From: Lunularia cruciata
Taxonomy: Eukaryota > Streptophyta > Marchantiopsida > Lunulariales > Lunulariaceae
Direction: 5' to 3'
Assembly: GCA_948567375.1 (NCBI GenBank)
Contig: OX419761.1
Location: 12,500,243 to 12,564,242, forward strand
DNA length: 64,000 nucleotides
Position numbers and translations under genes: made by a program. Below are positions 58,249 to 64,000 of the stretch, one piece after another (position 1 is the first letter of the stretch; each line of letters begins with the position of its first letter). Under the pieces are notes generated by a model. The model saw only the letters and a program-made list of their open reading frames with translations, had not been told where the DNA came from and ran no database searches.

Positions 58249-58870
58249 GCCTAGGCACCTTTCCATTTAGCACATATATTTCAGATTTGGTCTAAAAACC
58301 ACCCCCTTCACTTTATAAACTCATAACTCCTTGCACAAGGACAATCTCTCCCTAATCATTTTGCCAAAAGGTAGGAGACAATGCATTCAACTTTAGTGAA
58401 AGGTTTCACAACAATCCATTGAAAATTGAAGAAATGGCAAACTCTATACAATTTTCTAGAGAGCATGCAGTTGCGGGAGCAGTTTACCATATCAACTTCC
58501 AAACATTCTAGCTCAATGTGCATAGTAACTCTCACTATAATTTCAAGTGTGCTAATTGGAAGATAGCCCAAGCTATCATGTGTAGAAATTTCAAGTCCAA
58601 ATTTCAAACTTGAGATTTTGCCTAAAATCACCGTAATCTCCAAAATCTGCAATCCACCTCACACAATCTCTCCAAATCCTCTCATGTGTACAAGATGTAC
58701 AAAATCACCTCAAAGACATTACAATGAACTATAGGGTATAAAAATGAGTCCAAGTTCTCTAACATAAGTTCAGCCCTCTCCTCTCCTAATGTTGTCTCTA
58801 AGTGAGCTCTTGTAGTCTCCTTCTGTCTAATATAGAATTGTACGTGGAACTTCATCATGCCTTCTAGAGA

Positions 58871-58889
58871 GGTCCTGGCAATGGAACCA
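58871..58889 (-). other. X1 primer binding site
   Basis: The minus strand reads TGGTTCCATTGCCAGGACC three nt inside the 5' LTR, similar to the tRNA-Asp-type PBS TGGCGCCGTTGCCGGGGA after C-to-T/G-to-A decay (the tRNA assignment is from memory). Confidence 0.55.
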
Positions 58890-58892
58890 AAA

Positions 58893-59620
58893 TGTGAGCT
58901 ATCTTATCTCTCAATAATCAAGATGAACCTCTTATGGCTATTCTCTCACTCAAGATGAACCTCTTATGGCTATTATAGTAGCACACCATGGACTAAGAAG
59001 GCAAAAGAACCCATCATACTCCTCCAAGGCTAACACTCCAAGACTCAAACCATTGCTCATAGAAAACTCAATGAGAGAAAGATAGTTGCAAATAAAATGA
59101 TGTTGAGAACCTCCTCACTCCTTGTTTATATATTTATGAAATAGTTATACATTAAAGTTACCATTTATTATAATAACTCAAGTTACTAGGCTAAAAGTCA
59201 AGTAAAGTCAAAAAGTATAAAGGAATATCTATCCACATAGATATATTCCACTAAGCATATGATCTTATCTTGACCCAATCACTAAGTCAAGGATTCCTTC
59301 AGATGGGCTATCCTTTGGATTCTTCTATCTATAAAAGAATCCAAAACAAAAAGGCTTGCGGGCCCAAGAGTTCTCAACTCTTTTCTCAAAGCCAAACACC
59401 TAGGAATAATACCAAGTCAACACACTAGAATCCAAAATAGTGATGCTCATCTTTTCTACTTCCTCTAAAGTAAGGTCCCCACTATCTTAGCTATGACTAA
59501 CTTTAGCTAATCATGACTAATGTAGAACCATCCTTTATCTCTATATAAATAATATCTCTCAAGTATGTAATACCAAGCTAAATATCACAATACCACACAC
59601 ATGAAAAAATGGATGTTACA
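58893..59620 (-). repeat. X1 5' LTR (728 bp)
   Basis: TGTGAGC...GTTACA. It has an internal ~36-bp duplication near its left end (aagatgaacctcttatggct twice, 58,918-58,975) that is absent from the other two X LTRs. Confidence 0.85.
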
Positions 59621-60560
59621 AACAAGCTCACCCTACAAAGTGAGGAATTGAGCAATGGAAGTGAAGGAAGCCTAAAGTTCAACAGTTGGTGGAAGAGGTT
59701 GTTGAAGAAGAAGAATGGGAGTTTCATGCTAAAATTGATCATATGGAAGGAAGCAATGGCTGATATTTGGAGTTGCCTATGGAATATATTCTTGAGGAGA
59801 GAGAAGAGGAGCAAATACAGGTGTTCCTAAGTGGAGTGAGATCAAAGCATAATTTGCATATTGCAATTATAGGAATAAGCCAAGCTAAGGATGGGAAAGA
59901 AAGCTCGGAGGATGTTCTATTGAAGGTGAGAAGGTTAGGAGTTTGGGGCAAGGTACCAATAGAAGAAGAGCCTACTAAAGCCAAAGATGATGATGTAGAA
60001 GAGTTTAGAGGAGTAGAAAATATATCAAAGATTGTATATCCATTGTTATTATAGTTGAAGAAAATGAAGACTGACCTAAAGAAAGAACATCTGGAATTGA
60101 AGAATGAGTTGCTAGAAGTAAATTATTTGAGCAAAGAAGTCCTATAGATGAGAGAGAGGTTAATCCAAGGAGAGGAAGAGCCAAAGTAATCTGGGTTAAT
60201 GCATTGGTGAGGTGCTAGAGTTTGAAGGAGTTGCAAGAAGGTTTTGAGAAGCAAGGTAGTGTTATTGAAAGTCAAGAAGAAGAGTTGAGGGAGCAAAGAA
60301 TGGTGTTTGAAATACTGAAGGCAGAATTTAAGGACATACATCTAGAAGTAGTGCACTCCAAAGCAATCACAGTTGTAATGGAGCAGAAGTTGGAGAGTTT
60401 AAGATCAAGTGCAGTAGAGAAATATCAGGTGTGGCAAAGAGAACTAACCAGTAGAAATCAAAAAGAAGAAAGGTTGCGGCATCTAGTAAGAAGTGCAAAG
60501 CCTAGATTGTTCACTATACAAGATTGTAGGAATCAAAGCTATAAGTGCAAGAGATGAGGA
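59621..60560 (+). pseudogene. Coiled-coil protein coding remnant
   Basis: Plus-strand frames: a 95-codon run 59,767-60,054 (LPMEYILEEREEEQIQVFLS, RSKHNLHIAIIGISQAKDG, then an acidic stretch), LKKMKTDLKKEHLELKNELL, and a 111-codon run 60,222-60,557 (LREQRMVFEILKAEFKDIHL, VMEQKLESLRSSAVEKYQVW). Strong coiled-coil character. Similar in style, though not clearly in sequence, to debris at 5.0, 24.2 and 30.9 kb. Parent protein unknown. Confidence 0.5.
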
Positions 60561-61464
60561 AGAGAAAGGCAAAGGACATGGATATGAATAATCTTTTGAT
60601 TTGTTTGAGAAAGAGAGTAAATAGAAAGATATTAGAAGTATAAGATAACATGAGTCTTCGATTAGATTTAGTTTGAATAGAGTTAGATAGACTTTGTAGT
60701 AGTGTAAAGAAAGAAATCAAATGCAATGTTGTTGAGGTAGGAGTATAGGTGTCTTCAAGTGACTTACTTGAGTCAATTGAAGTGGTTAGAGTAGAGTAGG
60801 AGAATGTAATTAGTAAGAGCATGACTTAAGTTAGTTCAGACTAAAGATATGATAGAAAAAGAAGAAAATGTAGAAGTATTAGATGAACCCGGAGTAGAAG
60901 AGATGATTGAAGGTAATTTGTGCATAGAAGCCAAAGAAGAGGTAGACATTGGATGCGGATTAGTATTGATTTTGAGATTTGCGGCAAATATGAAGAAGTC
61001 GAATGTCATTTTGGATCCATAGGTTGGTAACATAGTAGTTTAAGCGATTTAGCTATAAGGTAATTGTATGTGCTCTACCTATTTAAAGGAAGCATTCACA
61101 TTGCATGTTTTTATTTAGTATTCCTCTTTTTTGAAGTTGAATAAAGCTCAACTTTTTAACTCCATGCTCTTTGTTTCAACTTAATTTTGAGTAGCAATCT
61201 AGTGTGTGTTTATGAGTGTGTAAGATATTGGATTCTGTAGCATTGATTTCATTCTATATGTTTGATCCTAAATGTAGTGCAATCAAGGCAATGACTTGAA
61301 AAATTTGTGAGGAATTGTTTTGTTGGTAGTATTCTCCATTTGCGATCATAGTGCTAGATTGATGCAAAGCAATTTTGATTGAGGAACTTTTGCCTTCAAT
61401 GGAGAGATGGAACACAATCCCAAGGCAAAGTCATTTGTGGTGAAGAAGCTTTCTTCAAGTGAAC
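60561..61464. other. No recognisable gene
   Basis: Probably the continuation of the coiled-coil remnant; many stops in all frames. Confidence 0.4.
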
Positions 61465-62153
61465 TATGAGCCAGCTTGTCTCTTAGTCAGGATGAACCTC
61501 TAATGGCTATTATGGTAGTGCACCATGGACTAAAAAGGCAAAGAACATCAACTCCATCATACTCCTCCAAGGCTAACACTCTAAGACTCAAGACATTGCT
61601 CACTAGAGAATTCAATGAGACAAAGATAGTTGTAAATGAAAGGATGATGAGTACCTCCTCACCCCTAGTTTATATACTTGTGAAATAGTTATGCACGAAA
61701 GTTACTATTTACCATAATAACTCAAGTTACTAGACTAAAAGTCAAGTAAAGTCAAAAAGTATAAAGGAATATCTATCCACATGGGCATCTTCCACTAAGC
61801 ATGCAATCTTACCTTGTCCCAACCACTAAGTCAAGGATTTCTTCACATGGGCTATCCTTTGGATTCTTCTATCTATAGAAGAATCCAAAATGAAAAGGCT
61901 TGCAAGCCCAAGAGTTCTTTCCTCAAAGCCAATCACCTAAGAATAATACCAAGTCAACACACTAGAACAAAACAGTGGTGCTCATCTTTTCCACTTCCTC
62001 TAAAGTAAGGTCCCCTCTATCTTAGCTATGACTTACTTTAGCTAATCATGACTAATGTAGGACCATCCTTTATCTATATATATAATATCTCTCAAGTACT
62101 TGTAATACCAAGATAAATCATAATATCACACACATGCACAAATGGGTGTTACA
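61465..62153 (-). repeat. X2 3' LTR (689 bp)
   Basis: Aligned with the X1 LTRs; adjoins the internal sequence 'tttactcccggactaagttt', the polypurine-tract side. Confidence 0.85.
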
Positions 62154-62376
62154 TTTACTCCCGGACTAAGTTTTCACTTTGTCCTCAAAGTAAAGGTCTC
62201 TCTACCTTCCATGATACATCTTCAACTTATCATGGTTAATCCTATCAAAGTGTCTTCCTCCCAACTCCTTGAGATCATAGGTGTAACTGCCCCACACCTT
62301 TTCCACTATGAAAGGTCCAAAGTAATTAGGAAAAACTTCTTTTGCACTCTCTTGAATCAAATGGAATCAAAAAATA

Positions 62377-63000
62377 TTACCCAATCACCTTCTTCTTGCC
62401 TAACCTCTTGTCATAGCTCTCCTTTTGTTTCCTTTGCACTTGCTCCACTTGAACCATAGCAATTGCTCTTGCCTCTTCCAATTCCATGAGTTGATCTTTC
62501 GTTGACTTCTCTGCATCACCTCCTTGTGCTTTCTTCAATCTCCTATAAATGCTTTGGAAGGTAGGAAGATCAAAGTGAATAGGTAAGTAAGGTAGACTCA
62601 ATACCATATACCAATTGAAATGAGAATATCTAGTGGAAGTCTTCATGGTTGTCCTATACTCCCACAAAATTGCATGAATCCTCTTATCCCAATGATGTTT
62701 AGCCTCCTCCATTTCTGCATCTTTGGCCAACATCATGCACAAGGTCTGACTGGTTCTCATTGCCAACCCATTGGAATTTGGCTTATAGGATGTAGTTACT
62801 CTATGTGTGATAAAGAAATGTTGTAGCATGGCTATAGTGATGCTTCCTGTAAACTCTCCTCCTCTATCAAAAACCAATTCCAAAGTGCATCCAAACCTAG
62901 TGATAATGATTTCATAAAGAAATCTTCCAACTTCATCTTCAATTTTGTCCCTCAATGGTCTAGCCTTAACCCACTTGGTAAGGTAATCAGTAACTACCAC
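62377..63000 (-). pseudogene. X2 integrase core and C-terminal region
   Basis: A 207-codon open frame: MVVTDYLTKWVKARPLRDK, LELVFDRGGEFTGS, SYKPNSNGLAMRTSQTLC, LPIHFDLPTFQSIYRRLKKA, EEARAIAMVQVEQVQRKQKE. The two Asp of DDE are present, but the Glu expected after N-G-L-x (x-E-R/N-T) is replaced by Met, so strand transfer should be lost. A frame slip is evident at SHFNWYMV. Confidence 0.88.
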
Positions 63001-63072
63001 AATGTATAGATTGTTCCTTTGGGTTTCTATTGAGAGGACTTACAAAATCAATTCCACACTTCCCAAAAGGTC

Positions 63073-63555
63073 CTAGCAATAGGATTGATCTAAGTGATGA
63101 ATTGGAATATACTTTCTAGCAAAAGCTTGACAAACATGACAAGTTTTGAAATAATCAAGATAATCTTTCAAAATCCCTCTCCAATGGTAACCTACATCTA
63201 GAATCTGGAAAGCAATCACCTTTCCTTCAAAGTGTCCCCCATACATTGAACCTTCATGAAACTTCTTTATGAGAAGGATAGACTCTTCCTTACCCACTGC
63301 TCTTCGAAGTAGACCATCTGCTCCTTGGTGAAAAAGAATATCCTCCACCATTGTGTAAGGTCTAGATCTTGTTGCAAAGGCCTTCCTCTCCCTAGCATGC
63401 ATCCCTTTTGGATAGTTACCTCTTTTCACAAAATCCACAATCTCCTTGTACTCCATTGGAACCCCTTGAGTGATTGAGACTATCATGAGCTCCTTGTTTG
63501 GGAAGGAATCATCCATTAGCCCATCTCCATCATGATCATAGGTCCCAGATAACAA
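63073..63555 (-). pseudogene. X2 integrase zinc-binding domain and RNase H-integrase linker
   Basis: 160 codons. HQGADGLLRRAVGKEES, then KKFHEGSMYGGHFEGKVIAF and DYLDYFKTCHVCQAFARKY form the H2C2 zinc-binding motif of retroviral-type integrases. It ends in a frame break before the core. Confidence 0.85.
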
Positions 63556-63559
63556 ATAA

Positions 63560-64000
63560 GCATTTGCATGCTTTTTTCTTGGCCTTGAATGGTGTAGTCA
63601 TACTCAGACAAGAGTGCCATCCACCTTGCTAGCCTCTCTTCTACATCAGACTTGTTGAAAATGTACTTCAAAGCCTTTCATCCATGATGATTGTGGCTTT
63701 CCCTCCAATCAAGTAGTGTCTAAACTTCTTGAGACCAAATATCACTACTAATCCTTCTCTTGTTATGAAAGAGTAGTTCTTTTCTGTTGAAACCATCTGC
63801 CTACTAGCATAAGCTATTGGATGATTATGCTCATCTTGGTCTAATTGACTAAGAGTACATCCTATAGCTACATTAGAAGCATTAGTGTAGAGGATGAAAG
63901 GCTTACTCCAATCAGGTTTAGCAAGAATTGGAGCTACAACAAGGGATTGCTTGAGCTCCTCACAAGCTTTGAGAACCTCATTGTCTTCCAAAATCACCAT
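63560..64000 (-). pseudogene. X2 RNase H
   Basis: LAKPDWSKPFILYTNASNVA, IGCTLSQLDQDEHNHPIAYA, SFITREGLVVIFGLKKFRHY. The first RNase H catalytic Asp (Y-T-D-A-S) reads Asn. The upstream RT lies outside the window. Confidence 0.88.

Larger units (their letters stand above)
51163..59620 (-). mobile_element. Ty3/gypsy element X1, non-chromoviral (8.46 kb), with a foreign insert
   Basis: LTRs at 51,163-51,842 and 58,893-59,620 in the same orientation flank integrase, RT/RNase H, protease and gag in minus-strand order. A polypurine tract adjoins the 3' LTR (TTTGTGGGGGAGTAAA on the minus strand) and a PBS adjoins the 5' LTR. No chromodomain follows integrase, and the PBS resembles the tRNA-Asp type of Tat/Athila-like elements; I therefore place it outside the chromoviruses (inference). 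Between 56,890 and 58,248 it contains G1 sequence. I could not find a convincing target duplication. Confidence 0.8.
61465..64000 (-). mobile_element. Ty3/gypsy element X2 (3' part, runs off right edge)
   Basis: LTR 61,465-62,153, then integrase, zinc-binding domain and RNase H on the minus strand, closely parallel to X1 and better preserved. The window ends in the RNase H/RT region. Confidence 0.88.

Noticed and set aside
51158..59625. Target duplication of X1 (taaac / aacaa)
   Set aside because: The 5-mers match only if shifted, and the LTR ends are themselves mutated; not reliable.

Overview
Nuclear DNA of a land plant, most likely a non-flowering one (liverwort, moss, fern or similar). 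The only large gene is a disease-resistance-type NB-ARC protein with an N-terminal alpha/beta-hydrolase domain, a combination known from liverworts and other non-flowering plants and not from flowering plants. It is split by introns with GT/AG borders. Most of the rest is decayed Ty3/gypsy LTR retrotransposon sequence, which fits a large, repeat-rich genome. I cannot name the species. I see no tRNA, rRNA or CRISPR array.

Layout. 1-2.4 kb: 5' part of a chromovirus (family G1, minus strand). 2.4-8.8 kb: an mTERF fragment, a dispersed repeat block and coiled-coil coding debris. 8.8-22.3 kb: a low-copy island holding the NB-ARC gene (minus strand, 18,592 to 9,762), flanked by two copies of a ~0.45 kb duplicated segment and by short ~100-bp repeats. 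22.4-31.2 kb: repeat debris, then a nearly complete chromovirus (family G2, 24,425-30,576, minus) inserted into a coiled-coil pseudogene. 31.8-35 kb: a minisatellite split by a G2 solo LTR with a perfect target duplication, then a purine-rich tract and (GA)48. 36-40 kb: an unrecognised pseudogene and a second copy of the 2.3-kb block. 40.5-43 kb: a second G1 chromovirus ending in chromodomain and LTR. 43.0-43.6 kb: an mTERF pseudogene. 43.6-48.1 kb: low-copy, no clear gene. 48.1-51.2 kb: a third G1 copy, cut off by a non-chromoviral gypsy element X1 (51,163-59,620, minus), which contains a fourth G1 fragment. 59.6-61.5 kb: coiled-coil debris. 61.5-64 kb: a second X element running off the right edge.

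The main point of interest is the NB-ARC gene. Seven predicted exons, all introns in phase 0, encode hydrolase - NB-ARC - winged helix - ARM repeats - NB-ARC - winged helix - ARM repeats, about 1,790 residues if the frame is kept. One transcript would thus carry two complete NB-ARC/ARM modules, and the last exon appears to hold a decayed start of a third. The hydrolase nucleophile position reads Asp instead of Ser. Exon 6 seems to be one base out of phase at its donor, so the second ARM block may be lost or the locus may be a recent pseudogene.

All retroelement coding regions seen are broken by stops and frameshifts; several have lost catalytic residues. Boundaries were read by eye from aligned copies and carry an error of a few bases; no alignment or database search was run.
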